From Rhodocista pekingensis (GTDB lineage: Bacteria > Pseudomonadota > Alphaproteobacteria > Azospirillales > Azospirillaceae), in assembly GCF_042665545.1 (NCBI RefSeq), contig NZ_JBHTCM010000009.1, positions 1-64,000 of the forward strand: DNA of 64,000 nt, read 5' to 3'. Each line of letters begins with the position of its first letter. Position 1 is the stretch's first letter. Made by a program: the position numbers and the translations under genes. Under the pieces are notes generated by a model. That model was not told the origin of the DNA. It saw only the letters and a list, made by a program, of their open reading frames with translations, and ran no database searches. Positions 7,915 through 16,310 of this stretch are shown here, piece by piece.

Positions 7915-8712
7915 TCAGGCGCTCGCCTGCCCGCGCGCGGGGGCCGCGGTGCGCAGGCGGATCCGGCGCGGGGTCGTCGGCCGTTCGGTCGGGGGGCCGC
8001 CGGCGGCCAGCGACAGCCGCTCGCTCGCCGCTTCCAGCCGCTCCTCCAGCTCGGCCATGGCGACGTCGCGCGGCAGGCCGGGCGGGATGGGCGGCAGGAA
8101 CTCGATGGTGATGGTGCCGGGGTGACGGATCAGGGTGCGACGCCCCCAGAACAGGCCGGAGTTCAGCGCCATCGGCACGATGGGCAGGCCCAGATCCTGG
8201 TACAGCAGCCCGATCCCCACCTTGTACGGCCGGTAGGTGCCGGGGGCCAGCCGGGTGCCCTGGGGGAAGATGACGATCGGGCGGCCCTGCGCCACCACGG
8301 CCCGCGCCCCCGTCACCAGCGGCGTCAGGGCGGCGCCGCGCCGGCTGCGGTCCACCGGGATCTGCTGCGACTTTGCCGCGTACCAGCCCCAGATCGGCAG
8401 CCAGAGAAGCTCGCGCTTCAGGATGATGGCCGGATCGTCCAGGATCAGATGCAGCTTCATCGTCTCCCACATGGACTGGTGCTTCGCCCCGACCAGGAAG
8501 CTGCCGTGGGCCGGCAGGTGCTCCAGCCCCCGCACCTCGTAGTGCAGGCCGATGATGGTGCGCTCCAGCCAGGCCAGCGTGCGCATGTACCAGGCCAGCA
8601 CGTCGATCATCCGCCGGCGCGGGATGAACAGCATCCACAGCAGGCCGACGCAGCACAGCATCGTCCAGACGTAGAAGACCAGGTTGAACAGCAGCGAGCG
8701 CAGCACGAGCAT
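7915..8712 (-). CDS. plsC: 1-acyl-sn-glycerol-3-phosphate acyltransferase family protein
   Basis: This 265-residue protein likely transfers an acyl group to lysophosphatidic acid at the inner membrane face, making phosphatidic acid. An N-terminal membrane segment (LLFNLVFYVWTMLCCVGLLW) is followed by the acyltransferase catalytic motif as KHQSMWET near residue 77 (H-Q-x3-E, a variant of HX4D) and the substrate motif IFPQGTRLAPG near residue 160. The ATG at 8712 is chosen because the frame upstream lacks homology-like sequence and the hydrophobic helix follows directly. The tail after residue 240 is Pro/Arg-rich. It lies downstream of ftsX and a DUF218 gene on the same strand, a common grouping in this bacterial group, but 437 bases separate it from them and a small opposite-strand gene lies between. 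Confidence 0.85.
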   Translation of the reverse strand: MLVLRSLLFNLVFYVWTMLCCVGLLWMLFIPRRRMIDVLAWYMRTLAWLERTIIGLHYEVRGLEHLPAHGSFLVGAKHQSMWETMKLHLILDDPAIILKRELLWLPIWGWYAAKSQQIPVDRSRRGAALTPLVTGARAVVAQGRPIVIFPQGTRLAPGTYRPYKVGIGLLYQDLGLPIVPMALNSGLFWGRRTLIRHPGTITIEFLPPIPPGLPRDVAMAELEERLEAASERLSLAAGGPPTERPTTPRRIRLRTAAPARGQASA

Positions 8713-8863
8713 GGCCGGGTCCGCCCTTCCGGAAGCAGGCAGGCCAGCATTAACCACGGCCACGGGCCCTGTCCAGAACGGGGCACACCACCCCGTCCGG
8801 GGAACCGTCGCGCCGCCGTCCGGTTGACGGCAGAGACCGAACCGCAACGGAAGGACAGCCGGC

Positions 8864-9082
8864 ATGGCCGACAGACCCGAGGACCCGACACAGCGGATGC
8901 CCGAGGCCCCGGAAGGGGCCGATGACGAGGCCCGGCGCATCCTGGAGCAGCAGCACACCGGCAACCATCAGAAGCCGGGGGCGGAATCCGGTGCCGCGGA
9001 CCGGCGCGGCGGCACCCGCGCCGGGGCGGAGACGGTGGAAGACACCTCCCGGCCCGGTCCCGGCCGGGACGCCAGCGGCTGA
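8864..9082 (+). CDS. Small hydrophilic protein of unknown function (72 aa)
   Basis: I do not recognise this gene. The product is short, highly charged and rich in Ala, Gly, Arg, Glu and Asp, with no hydrophobic segment or Cys, so it is probably disordered and cytoplasmic. Three features support real coding: a good ribosome-binding site (GGAAGGA) eight bases before the ATG, an isolated position between two minus-strand genes, and a GC hairpin followed by TTTT right after the stop. The segment DDEARRILEQQHTGNHQ (about residues 20-36) could be one amphipathic helix. Similar tiny proteins are often annotated as hypothetical in related genomes; I infer no function. Confidence 0.6.
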   Translation: MADRPEDPTQRMPEAPEGADDEARRILEQQHTGNHQKPGAESGAADRRGGTRAGAETVEDTSRPGPGRDASG

Positions 9083-9103
9083 GCGGCCGCAGGCCGCGCT
9101 TTT
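9083..9103 (+). terminator. Rho-independent terminator after the small gene
   Basis: GCGGCC (9083-9088), loop GCA and GGCCGC (9092-9097) form a strong stem followed by GC and TTTT (9100-9103), immediately past the TGA of the 72-residue protein gene. Confidence 0.7.
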
Positions 9104-9112
9104 CAGTGTCCA

Positions 9113-9129
9113 CGCGGCCCGAGGCCGCG
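9113..9129 (-). terminator. Second GC hairpin between convergent genes
   Basis: CGCGGCC (9113-9119), loop CGA and GGCCGCG (9123-9129) form a seven-pair stem similar to the preceding hairpin. It lies 20 bases beyond the stop of the minus-strand DUF218 gene and may end that transcript. No T-run follows on that strand. Confidence 0.45.
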
Positions 9130-9148
9130 CCTTCCGGTGCCCGCGGGA

Positions 9149-9853
9149 TCAGCGGCTCAGCGGTTCCGGGCGCTGCCAGACGCCGGGCGGTCCGTCCCCC
9201 GGCGGGGTGGCGGACGGGGCCAGCAGCAGGGCGCGGGTCCAGGCCAGCAGGAACTTGTTGTACTCGCCCACGATCAGGCTCGCCGTGCCCGGCCAGCGCC
9301 ACCAGTGCTCCAGCCGGACATTGGGTGGCGCCACCGGGTGGGCGACCAGCTCGACGTCGGGCAGGGCGCGGCGGAACTCCACCAGACTGCGCGGCATGTG
9401 GTAGTTGGCGGTGACGACCCGCAGCGACCTGAAGCCCTCCTGCCGCACCCATAGAGCTGTTTCCGCCGCGTTGCCCTCGGTGTCGTCGGCGGCGTAGCCC
9501 AGAACGATGCAGCATTCCAGGTCGCCCGGCGCCTGCCGCGACAGGCGCAGCAGCTCCTGCACGTCCACGCCGCGGTAGACGCCGGAGATGAACAGCTTGC
9601 GCGCCCGGTGTGCCCGCAGCAGATCGAATCCGGCGGCCAGCCGCTCGCTGCCGCCGGTCAGCACGACGATGGCGTCGGTGTGGCGGTCGTCCTCGGGCGG
9701 GGTGCGGGGCAGCCCGGCCGCGAACAGGAACAGGCCGGTGAACCAGGCGACGGCCAGGGCCAGCGCCCCGGCGAAAAGGCCGTGCAGCAGCGGATGGCGC
9801 CCAGGGTCGGCCGGAAGCTCCGTCCCCCGCGTTCCCCCGAAGGGAAACCTCAT
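9149..9853 (-). CDS. YdcF-like DUF218 family membrane protein
   Basis: This 234-residue protein has one N-terminal membrane helix (about residues 24-48, LFAGALALAVAWFTGLFLFA) and a DUF218 domain, the fold of YdcF/SanA proteins linked to envelope barrier function and lipid-carrier metabolism. Domain hallmarks are DAIVVLTGGSERLAAG near residue 62, the KLFISG strand, and EGNAAETALW followed by VVTANYHMPRS near residue 150. The ATG at 9853 overlaps the ftsX stop as ATGA, implying translational coupling. The exact substrate of the family is not established. Context (FtsX upstream, acyltransferase downstream) suggests an envelope role. Confidence 0.88.
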   Translation of the reverse strand: MRFPFGGTRGTELPADPGRHPLLHGLFAGALALAVAWFTGLFLFAAGLPRTPPEDDRHTDAIVVLTGGSERLAAGFDLLRAHRARKLFISGVYRGVDVQELLRLSRQAPGDLECCIVLGYAADDTEGNAAETALWVRQEGFRSLRVVTANYHMPRSLVEFRRALPDVELVAHPVAPPNVRLEHWWRWPGTASLIVGEYNKFLLAWTRALLLAPSATPPGDGPPGVWQRPEPLSR

Positions 9854-10734
9854 GGCAGCCGCTCCAGGGCCCGCATCACCGTCAGCCGTGCGGTGACGGC
9901 GGCCAGCAGGGCCGCCACGGCCGGCACGCCCGGAAGCGACAGCCACTGCTCCAGCGTCAGCGACAGCCGCGGCAGCAGCGCCGCCGTCAGGCTCTGGCCC
10001 GCCGCGTCCAGCCCCCACAGGGTCAGCAGGGCCAGCGCCAGCCCGGCGCCGCCGCCGATCAGGGTCAGGCGCAGCACGTGGCGCTGGAACTGCCCGGCGA
10101 CATAGCCGTCGGAGGCGCCGATCACATGCAGCAGCTCCACCTCGGCCCGGTGGACGGCCAGCCCGGCGCTGGCGGCGAAGATGACGGAGGCGACGGCGAC
10201 GGCGCCGATCAGCCCGACGACGGCGGCGGATACCCACTGCACGGTCGCCGCCAGCCGGCGCAGCCCGGCCAGCCAGTCGCCCGGGTCGTCCACCTCCACC
10301 CCCGGCACGGACCGCTCCAGCTCCGCCGCCAGCGCCTTGGCGTCGGCGTCGGGCCGCAGGGTCAGGTCGATCAGGGCGGGCACCGGCAGGTCGTCCAGCA
10401 GGGCACCGCTGCCCAGCCAGGGCTCGACCAGCCGCACCGCCTCCTCGTGCGGCAGGGGACGGGCCTCCGTCACGGCCGGGCGGCCCTCCAGCCGCTTCAG
10501 CACGTCCTGGACCCGCGCCTCCACCGTCGGCGCGTCCTTGCCCGACAGGGGACGCACCTGGACCGTCAGGCTGCCCGACAGGCCGGTGTCCCAGCGCGCC
10601 GCCAGATCGGACATGACCATGGCGGCGGCCAGGGCCAGGCTCGCCAGATAGACCATCAGGGCGATGATCCAGGGCAGGAAACGCCCGGTGGCATCGCGTT
10701 TCAGGGGGATGTCGTAATGGCCGCGGCGGCTCAT
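9850..10734 (-). CDS. ftsX: Cell division protein FtsX
   Basis: This 294-residue inner-membrane protein normally pairs with the ATPase FtsE to control septal cell-wall hydrolases. It has the expected layout: a short cytoplasmic N-terminus, TM1 at about 21-42 (FLPWIIALMVYLASLALAAAM), a periplasmic loop to about 160, then three helices (about 167-192, 218-240, 263-285). The VHRAEVELLHVIGASDGYVAGQF stretch in two parts is the conserved FtsX signature between TM2 and TM3. Unusually, no ftsE lies upstream: only about 320 bases separate this start from the divergent zinc-ribbon gene, and no Walker or LSGGQ motif occurs in any frame there. FtsE may be encoded elsewhere, or this FtsX may act alone. 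Confidence 0.9.
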   Translation of the reverse strand: MSRRGHYDIPLKRDATGRFLPWIIALMVYLASLALAAAMVMSDLAARWDTGLSGSLTVQVRPLSGKDAPTVEARVQDVLKRLEGRPAVTEARPLPHEEAVRLVEPWLGSGALLDDLPVPALIDLTLRPDADAKALAAELERSVPGVEVDDPGDWLAGLRRLAATVQWVSAAVVGLIGAVAVASVIFAASAGLAVHRAEVELLHVIGASDGYVAGQFQRHVLRLTLIGGGAGLALALLTLWGLDAAGQSLTAALLPRLSLTLEQWLSLPGVPAVAALLAAVTARLTVMRALERLP

Positions 10735-10994
10735 CGCTGGACGGTTCCGGGCTGTACGGGTCTAGGCTGAACGGGACTGGTCGGTTGCGTCACCGGGCTC
10801 CCAGGATGCCGACGATTCCGGCGATTGTCGGGCGCTCGGCGGTTCCGGTCGGGGCGGCGCGGCGGGACAGTGATCGCACGCCGGCCGGCGCCGCGTCCAG
10901 CCATTGGCGTGGTCCGCCGTCGCAGGCGCCCCGGCGCCGTGCTTCCGCCGTCTGCTCAAAGGGCGAGTTCCGGACGCCGCGGCAGGTCCCCGCC
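10735..10994. other. Divergent intergenic region where ftsE would be expected
   Basis: About 260 bases with no credible gene separate ftsX (minus) from the promoter of the zinc-ribbon gene (plus). I translated both strands by eye and saw no ABC-ATPase motifs. It probably carries the ftsX promoter, though I cannot point to clear boxes. Confidence 0.5.
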
Positions 10995-11023
10995 TTGCGC
11001 TGGCGCGTGCCACTTTCTATAAG
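10995..11023 (+). promoter_or_regulatory. Predicted sigma-70 promoter for the zinc-ribbon gene
   Basis: TTGCGC (10995-11000), a 17-base spacer and TATAAG (11018-11023) lie 33 bases before the ATG at 11056. The TATAAG stands out in this GC-rich context. Confidence 0.55.
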
Positions 11024-11055
11024 GGTTGAACCCTCCGCACAGGTCGCTCCCCCGG

Positions 11056-11922
11056 ATGATCCTCTCCTGCCCGGCGTGCTCGAAGCGTTTTCTGCTCGAT
11101 GCGGCTTTGCTCGGCAGCGGCCGTCGCGTGAAGTGCGGGAACTGCGGTCATATCTGGCACCAGGAGCCCGACAGCTCGGCAGCGGCGGCCCCGGCCGTGG
11201 CGCCGCGTCCAGCCGCCCGGCCTGTCCAGCGACCGGCCCCGGCCCCTGTGCCGGAACCGCCGGCGGCGGATTCCGCCCCCGGGTTCCTCTCGGATTTCGC
11301 CACGGATTTCTCCCCCGGCGGGCAGGACCCTGCCGAGTCGGCACCCGGCGACGATCCCTTCGCGCCCGCGACCAGCGCCGCCCCGGCGCAGAGGCCGCGG
11401 CCGCTTCCCCTCGGCTCCAACCTGCCTGTGCCGCTGGAGCCGGAGCGGTCGCGCCGCGGCGCCGTGCTGCGCTGGGGCGGGCTTGCCGCCGTGGTCGCCG
11501 GTCTGGCGGCTGGGCTCTTCTTCGGGCGGGACGCCATCGTCGGGGGCTGGCCGCCGGCCAGGGCGTTCTACGAACTGGTCGGGATGCCGGTGGAGCCGGA
11601 TCTGCCGGGGGCCGGCCTGGTCCTGCCGCGGGACAAGGCGCGCAGCGAGTTCCGCACCATCGAGGGCACGGTGCTGCTGTTCGTCAGCGGCACCATCGAG
11701 AACACCTCGGACCGGGAGCGCCCGGTGCCGGACGTGATGGCCTGGGCCATCGGCGCAGACGGTCAGCGCCTCTTCTCCTGGCGGATCATTCCGCCGGCCC
11801 GGGTGCTGGCCCCGGGCCAGTCGGTCACCTTCGAGTCCCGCATGCCGGAACGGCAGGGGGAAGCGAAGGCGATTGAATACAGCTTTGTCGCCCCCGAGCC
11901 GGCGCCGGACTCCGCCTTCTAG
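11056..11922 (+). CDS. MJ0042-type zinc-ribbon membrane protein
   Basis: This 288-residue protein begins with an MJ0042-type zinc ribbon: CPAC at residues 5-8 and CGNC near 27-30, with the GSGRRVKCGNCGHIWH signature. A long Pro/Ala-rich linker (about 40-135) follows, then a single membrane helix around residues 140-160 (GGLAAVVAGLAAGLFFG) and a C-terminal DUF3426-like beta domain with VLLFVSGTIENTSDRERPVP. The N-terminus is cytosolic and the C-terminus periplasmic by topology inference. The ATG at 11056 starts directly at the ribbon; the frame's earlier ATG at 11026 adds ten unrelated residues. In alphaproteobacteria such genes often stand divergently to ftsE-ftsX, as here. Molecular role unknown. 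Confidence 0.85.
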   Translation: MILSCPACSKRFLLDAALLGSGRRVKCGNCGHIWHQEPDSSAAAAPAVAPRPAARPVQRPAPAPVPEPPAADSAPGFLSDFATDFSPGGQDPAESAPGDDPFAPATSAAPAQRPRPLPLGSNLPVPLEPERSRRGAVLRWGGLAAVVAGLAAGLFFGRDAIVGGWPPARAFYELVGMPVEPDLPGAGLVLPRDKARSEFRTIEGTVLLFVSGTIENTSDRERPVPDVMAWAIGADGQRLFSWRIIPPARVLAPGQSVTFESRMPERQGEAKAIEYSFVAPEPAPDSAF

Positions 11923-11950
11923 GCTGATCGCGGGGGCCGGTGGGCGGGCT

Positions 11951-14614
11951 TCAGAACCGGTCCAGCAGGCGCTCGATATAGTCCCGCTCCAGCTTCGGCC
12001 GGTCCGGTTCCCCGGCGCGCCGGCGCAGTTCCTCCAGGATCTCGCGGGACCGCTGCACGTCCGACACCTCCGGGATCTTCACCCGGTCGGTGTTGAACAT
12101 GCCCTGGCCGGGAAGCTGCCGGCCCAGCGGATCGCGGCCGGGCTGGCGGCCCGCCTGCGGGCGCTGGCCCGGGCGCATGCCGGCGGCGGCCATCATCTGC
12201 TGCTGCATCTGCTCGGCCATCGCCTCCAGCCCCTGCTGGAGCTGGTCCACCGCCTGCCCCTGCGACGGCACCGCCTGACCGGGCAGTCCCTGCTCCAGCG
12301 CCTCGCCGGCGTCGCGCATGGCGCGCTCGGCGCGGCCCAGGGGGCGGGGGATGTCGCCGCCCATCTCCCCGAACCGGCGCATCAGGTCGCCCAGCTCGCG
12401 CCGCAGCGCCTCCTGGTCCGCGGCCATGGCGGCGGGATCGCCGCCCTGCGGCCCGGCCTGTCCCGGCTGGCCGCCGGGGCGGGGCTGGCCGGGTTGGGGC
12501 TGCCCGGGCTGCCGGTTCGGCCCCTGCATCCCGGGCAGGGGCATGTCCGGCGGCAGGATCTCCTCCTGCGCTTCGCCGGACTGCCGGAAGGTCTCGTCCA
12601 TCAGCTCCTGCTGGCGCTGCGCCAGATCCTGGAGCTGCTGCATCATCTCCATCACCTGCCGGGCCGCCTCCTGACCCTGCTGCTGCTCCGCCGTCTGACC
12701 GGTGCGCAGGTTCTCCATCATCTGCTGGAGCTGCGAGAGCATCTGCCGGGCCGCGTCGCGCGATCCGGTCTGCGCCAGCTCGCGCATCCGCTCCATCATC
12801 TGCTCCAGCCCCTGGCGGTCCATGCTCTGGAGGTTCGGCATGTCGGGCAGCTCGGGCGGCATCTCGCCCCGCTCCACGGCCTCGCGGACCTTCTGCTCCA
12901 GGGCGTCCATGAACTGCTGCATGGCCTGCTGGAGCTGTTGCATCAGCCGGTCGATCTCTTCGTCCGGGGCGTTGCGGTCCAGCGCCTCCATCAGGTCCCG
13001 CTGGGCGTCGCGCAGGTCGCGCTCGGCCAGCGACAGGCCGCCGTCCTCCACCCGCAGGGCCGTCTCCCACAGCGTGTCCTGCACCGAGGCCAGCGCGTCC
13101 GGCTCCTGGTTGCGCCGCAGCCGGGCCACGGCGGAGCGCAGCCCCATGAAGACCGACAGGTCGCCGCGGTAGCCGTCGGGCCGGGCGGAGATGTCGGAGA
13201 GCGCGCGGGACACCGGGTCGCGGACGGCATCGCCGCCCAGGGTCAGGCGGCGCCGTTCGGCGATGATGGCCTGGGCGACCGGATGGCTGAAGGGCCGTTC
13301 CGGCAGCACGAAGGGCTGCTCGGCGCTGCGCCCGGTCTGGCCGGCGCCGTCGGTGGCCTCCAGCCGGATGCTCACCGGCAGCCCGGCCCAGGGGTGCGGC
13401 GTCAGGTCGGTGAAGCCGGTGGCCGCCACCTGCTTCGGGTTCACGCCGGGCAGCGGCAGCGGCAGCTCCAGCGGCGTGCGGTCGATCCCCGGCGCGGTCT
13501 CCGCCGCCAGGGTCAGGACCGCGACCACCCGGGCGACGCCGTAGTCGTCCGCCGCGGTGTAGTCGATCCGGGTGGCATGGCGCTCCGTCGCGGCGGGCGG
13601 GGTGCGGAAGGCGATGCCGGGTCCCATGTCGGGCACCACTCGGATGTCCCAGGCGCCCAGTTCCCGCCCGCGCTGGGTCACGCTCAGCCGCTGTCCGGCG
13701 GTGACCGGCCGGTCGATCTGGAAGCCGCCGCCGGCGACCCCGGCGAAGGGCGTGGCGCTGCCGTCGATCTCCAGCTCCGGGATGCCGCTGCCGCCACTGA
13801 CCCGGGCCAGGAGCGTGCTGCCGACCGGGATGTCCACCGGCGCGGCGGGCGCCGTGGCGGCGTCGCCGCTCCCCGTTTCCGCTGCCGCTGCCGGCACGGG
13901 CCGGCGGGTCAGGAAGACGGGCGGCAGGCCGGTGTGGTCCGGCGGCGTGATCCAGACGTCCAGGGCCGCCGGCACGGCCGGTCCCAGCCCGGCGATCCGG
14001 GGCTGGAGCGCCAGCCCCAGCCGCTCGCTCCAGTCGTCGCGGGCGACGCTCGCCGCCACCAGCAGCACCAGCGCCAGGGCGATGCGCAGGGCCCAGGGGT
14101 CGCGCGCCAGCAGGTTGGGGTGCGGGGCGTTCAGGCGCAGGTCCCGGACCTGCTGCCGCGCCCGCTCCTGCGCCATCTGCCAGAGCGCATCGGCCACCGG
14201 GTCCCCGTCGCCGGTGGCGCGGCCGTCGCGCAGGGTCGCCAGAGGCCGGTGGGTAAGCGCGCTGTCGTGCTCCAGCCGGCGGCGGCCTTCCTCCACGCCG
14301 GGCCAGCGGAAGCCGCGCAGCCGGGTGACGCCCAGCCAGCCGACGCCGCCGGCCGTCGCCAGCAGCAGCAGCAGGTGCAGCCAGCCCGGCAGCAGGGGCG
14401 GCAGGCCGAACAGGGCCAGCGCCAGGAAACCGCCGGCGACGCCGACGGCGGGCCAGAGCCGGGGCCACAGCCGTTCCCAGGCCAGGGCGGCGCGGGCCGC
14501 GTGCAGGCGCAGGCCGGAACCGGGGGCGCCCGGCGCCGCGCCGCGGCGTGCGCCGGGCATCTCCGCGGCTTCAGCGGACGGCGGGACCTCCCGGGCACGG
14601 AACCGGCTCTGCAT
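11951..14614 (-). CDS. DUF4175 / TIGR02302 family membrane protein
   Basis: This 887-residue protein has two membrane segments near residues 50-90, a third near 175-195, then a large extracytoplasmic region. The DVWITPPDHTGLPPVFL motif around residue 225 marks the alphaproteobacterial TIGR02302/DUF4175 family. The middle (about 260-470) looks like a beta-rich domain, with APFxxH-type repeats absent. From about residue 520 onward the chain is Gln/Met/Glu-rich and predicted coiled coil (many QQ and MQ pairs), ending with a disordered GQPGQAGPQ-rich segment. Function is not established; envelope location is inferred. It converges on the zinc-ribbon gene and lies 50 bases downstream of lysA on the same strand. 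Confidence 0.85.
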   Translation of the reverse strand: MQSRFRAREVPPSAEAAEMPGARRGAAPGAPGSGLRLHAARAALAWERLWPRLWPAVGVAGGFLALALFGLPPLLPGWLHLLLLLATAGGVGWLGVTRLRGFRWPGVEEGRRRLEHDSALTHRPLATLRDGRATGDGDPVADALWQMAQERARQQVRDLRLNAPHPNLLARDPWALRIALALVLLVAASVARDDWSERLGLALQPRIAGLGPAVPAALDVWITPPDHTGLPPVFLTRRPVPAAAAETGSGDAATAPAAPVDIPVGSTLLARVSGGSGIPELEIDGSATPFAGVAGGGFQIDRPVTAGQRLSVTQRGRELGAWDIRVVPDMGPGIAFRTPPAATERHATRIDYTAADDYGVARVVAVLTLAAETAPGIDRTPLELPLPLPGVNPKQVAATGFTDLTPHPWAGLPVSIRLEATDGAGQTGRSAEQPFVLPERPFSHPVAQAIIAERRRLTLGGDAVRDPVSRALSDISARPDGYRGDLSVFMGLRSAVARLRRNQEPDALASVQDTLWETALRVEDGGLSLAERDLRDAQRDLMEALDRNAPDEEIDRLMQQLQQAMQQFMDALEQKVREAVERGEMPPELPDMPNLQSMDRQGLEQMMERMRELAQTGSRDAARQMLSQLQQMMENLRTGQTAEQQQGQEAARQVMEMMQQLQDLAQRQQELMDETFRQSGEAQEEILPPDMPLPGMQGPNRQPGQPQPGQPRPGGQPGQAGPQGGDPAAMAADQEALRRELGDLMRRFGEMGGDIPRPLGRAERAMRDAGEALEQGLPGQAVPSQGQAVDQLQQGLEAMAEQMQQQMMAAAGMRPGQRPQAGRQPGRDPLGRQLPGQGMFNTDRVKIPEVSDVQRSREILEELRRRAGEPDRPKLERDYIERLLDRF

Positions 14615-14664
14615 TGCTCACCCTCCGGGGCGTCCGCCCGGGCTCCGGCCCGGCCCGCCCCCTG

Positions 14665-15975
14665 TCAACGGGACCCCGGCGGCGGCAGCCACGCCGGGAC
14701 GCTTTCCATCGCCAGCAGTTCTTCCAGCGTCGGGCGTCGGCGCACCACCGCCCGCTCGCCGCCCGCCACCAGCACCTCCGGCGCCAGCGGGCGGGAATTG
14801 TAGGTGGAGGCCATGACCGCGCCATAGGCGCCGGCGGTCAGGATCGCCACCAGGTCCCCCGCCTGCATCGGCGGCAGCCGCCGCCCCTTGGCGAAGGTGT
14901 CGCCGCTTTCGCAGACCGGGCCGACGACGTCCATCGCGCTGAGCGGGGCGCCGCGGGCGGGCTGCTTCACCGGCAGGATAGTGTGCCAGGCATCGTAAAG
15001 CGAGGGGCGGATCAGGTCGTTCATGGCCGCGTCCAGGACAAGAAAGCGGCGGTGCAGCCCTTCCTTGACATGGACGACCCGTGACAGCAGCACGCCCGCG
15101 CTCGCCACCAGCGAGCGGCCGGGCTCCAGCGTGATGTGGCAGCCCAGGGGGCCCACCGTCTCCCGCACCACCTGCGCATAGGCGCGGTGGTCGGGGCCGA
15201 TGTCCTCCTCCCGGTAGGGGACGCCGACGCCGCCGCCCAGGTCGATGCGCTCGATCCCGATGCCCTGCGCCCGCAGGTCCGTCACCAGCTCCGCCACCTT
15301 GGCGAAGGCCAGCGCGAACGGCGACGTCTTCAGGAGCTGGGAGCCGATGTGGATCGCCACGCCCAGCGGGCGCAGGCCCGGCAGGGCCGCGGCGCGGGCG
15401 AAGGCGGCGCCGGCCTGGGACCAGTCGATGCCGAACTTGTCCTCCTTGCGGCCGGTGGTGATCTTGCCATGCGTCTCCGCGTCCACGTCGGGGTTGACGC
15501 GCAGGGCGACGGGCGCCACCAGCCCCAGCCCGCTGGCCACCGCCGACAGCAGGTCCAGCTCGGGCAGGCTCTCCACGTTGATCTGGTGGATGCCGGCCTT
15601 CAGCGCCGCCGCCAGCTCGTCGCGTGTCTTGCCGACGCCGGAGAAGACGATGCGGTCGGCCGGGATGCCGGCGACCAGCGCCCGCTGCATCTCACCCACC
15701 GACACCACGTCGGCCCCGGCTCCCAGGGCCGCCAGGGTGCGGATGACGGCGAGGTTGGAGTTGGCCTTCAGGGCATAGCAGACGGCCACGTCGCGCCCGC
15801 CGGGGCCGTCCAGGTCGAAGGCGTCGGCATAGGCCCGCCAGTTCGCCCGCAGCTCCGCCGTGGAATAGACATAGGCCGGCGTGCCCGCCTCCGCCGCGAT
15901 GGCGGACAGGGGCACGTCCTCGACATGCAGCTCCCCGTCGCGGTAGGCGAAGCCGGGGGAGGGGACCTTCGCCAT
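14665..15975 (-). CDS. lysA: Diaminopimelate decarboxylase
   Basis: This 436-residue PLP enzyme converts meso-diaminopimelate to L-lysine, the last step of lysine synthesis, in the cytoplasm. The PLP-binding Lys lies in VCYALKANSNLAV near residue 66, HIGSQL near 205, the glycine-rich phosphate loop DLGGGVGVPY near 245, LEPGRSLVASAG near 290, and the active-site Cys in VGPVCESGDTF near 352 from the partner subunit. Start ATG at 15975 overlaps the stop of the lptM-like gene (TGATG), so the argH-lptM-lysA genes are translationally chained; a GTG one codon earlier is an alternative. This order is common in proteobacteria. Confidence 0.96.
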   Translation of the reverse strand: MAKVPSPGFAYRDGELHVEDVPLSAIAAEAGTPAYVYSTAELRANWRAYADAFDLDGPGGRDVAVCYALKANSNLAVIRTLAALGAGADVVSVGEMQRALVAGIPADRIVFSGVGKTRDELAAALKAGIHQINVESLPELDLLSAVASGLGLVAPVALRVNPDVDAETHGKITTGRKEDKFGIDWSQAGAAFARAAALPGLRPLGVAIHIGSQLLKTSPFALAFAKVAELVTDLRAQGIGIERIDLGGGVGVPYREEDIGPDHRAYAQVVRETVGPLGCHITLEPGRSLVASAGVLLSRVVHVKEGLHRRFLVLDAAMNDLIRPSLYDAWHTILPVKQPARGAPLSAMDVVGPVCESGDTFAKGRRLPPMQAGDLVAILTAGAYGAVMASTYNSRPLAPEVLVAGGERAVVRRRPTLEELLAMESVPAWLPPPGSR

Positions 15976-16310
15976 CACATGCCCCCGCCGCTCGGCGGGA
16001 TGGCGGGGCCGGAGCGGCTGCCGGGACGGCGGGCGATCGGATCGACCGGCTTCAGCGCGTCCTCGGCACCCGGCGCCGTGCTCGTGTCCTGTCCGGGGGT
16101 GGTGCCGGTCTGGCCGCTCTGCGTCGCGGTGCCCGTGGCCGGCGGCGTCGCCGGCTGCGGGTCCAGCGCCGGATCGGGGTAGAAGCGCCCGGGTTCGGCG
16201 TTCGGCGGGGCGGCGGGGAAGCCCGGCTTCTTGCCGCAGGCCGTCAGCGCCAGCGGCAGCGCCAGCAAGAGGGCCGCAGGCCAGAGGGGGAAGGATCGGG
16301 TCCGGCTCAC
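15975..16310 (-). CDS. lptM: LptM-like small lipoprotein
   Basis: This 111-residue protein has a lipoprotein signal peptide with lipobox LTAC (Cys near residue 23, in LALPLALTACGKKPG) and a Pro/Thr/Gly-rich, probably disordered remainder. The CGKKPGFP start of the mature part resembles the CGxKGP beginning of LptM (YifL), which assists maturation of the LPS transport machine. Position between argH and lysA is the usual place of such genes. The GTG start at 16310 overlaps the argH stop (GTGA), indicating coupling. The C-terminal half, with TATQSGQTGTTPGQDTST, is longer than in E. coli LptM, so orthology is likely but not certain. Confidence 0.75.
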   Translation of the reverse strand: MSRTRSFPLWPAALLLALPLALTACGKKPGFPAAPPNAEPGRFYPDPALDPQPATPPATGTATQSGQTGTTPGQDTSTAPGAEDALKPVDPIARRPGSRSGPAIPPSGGGM

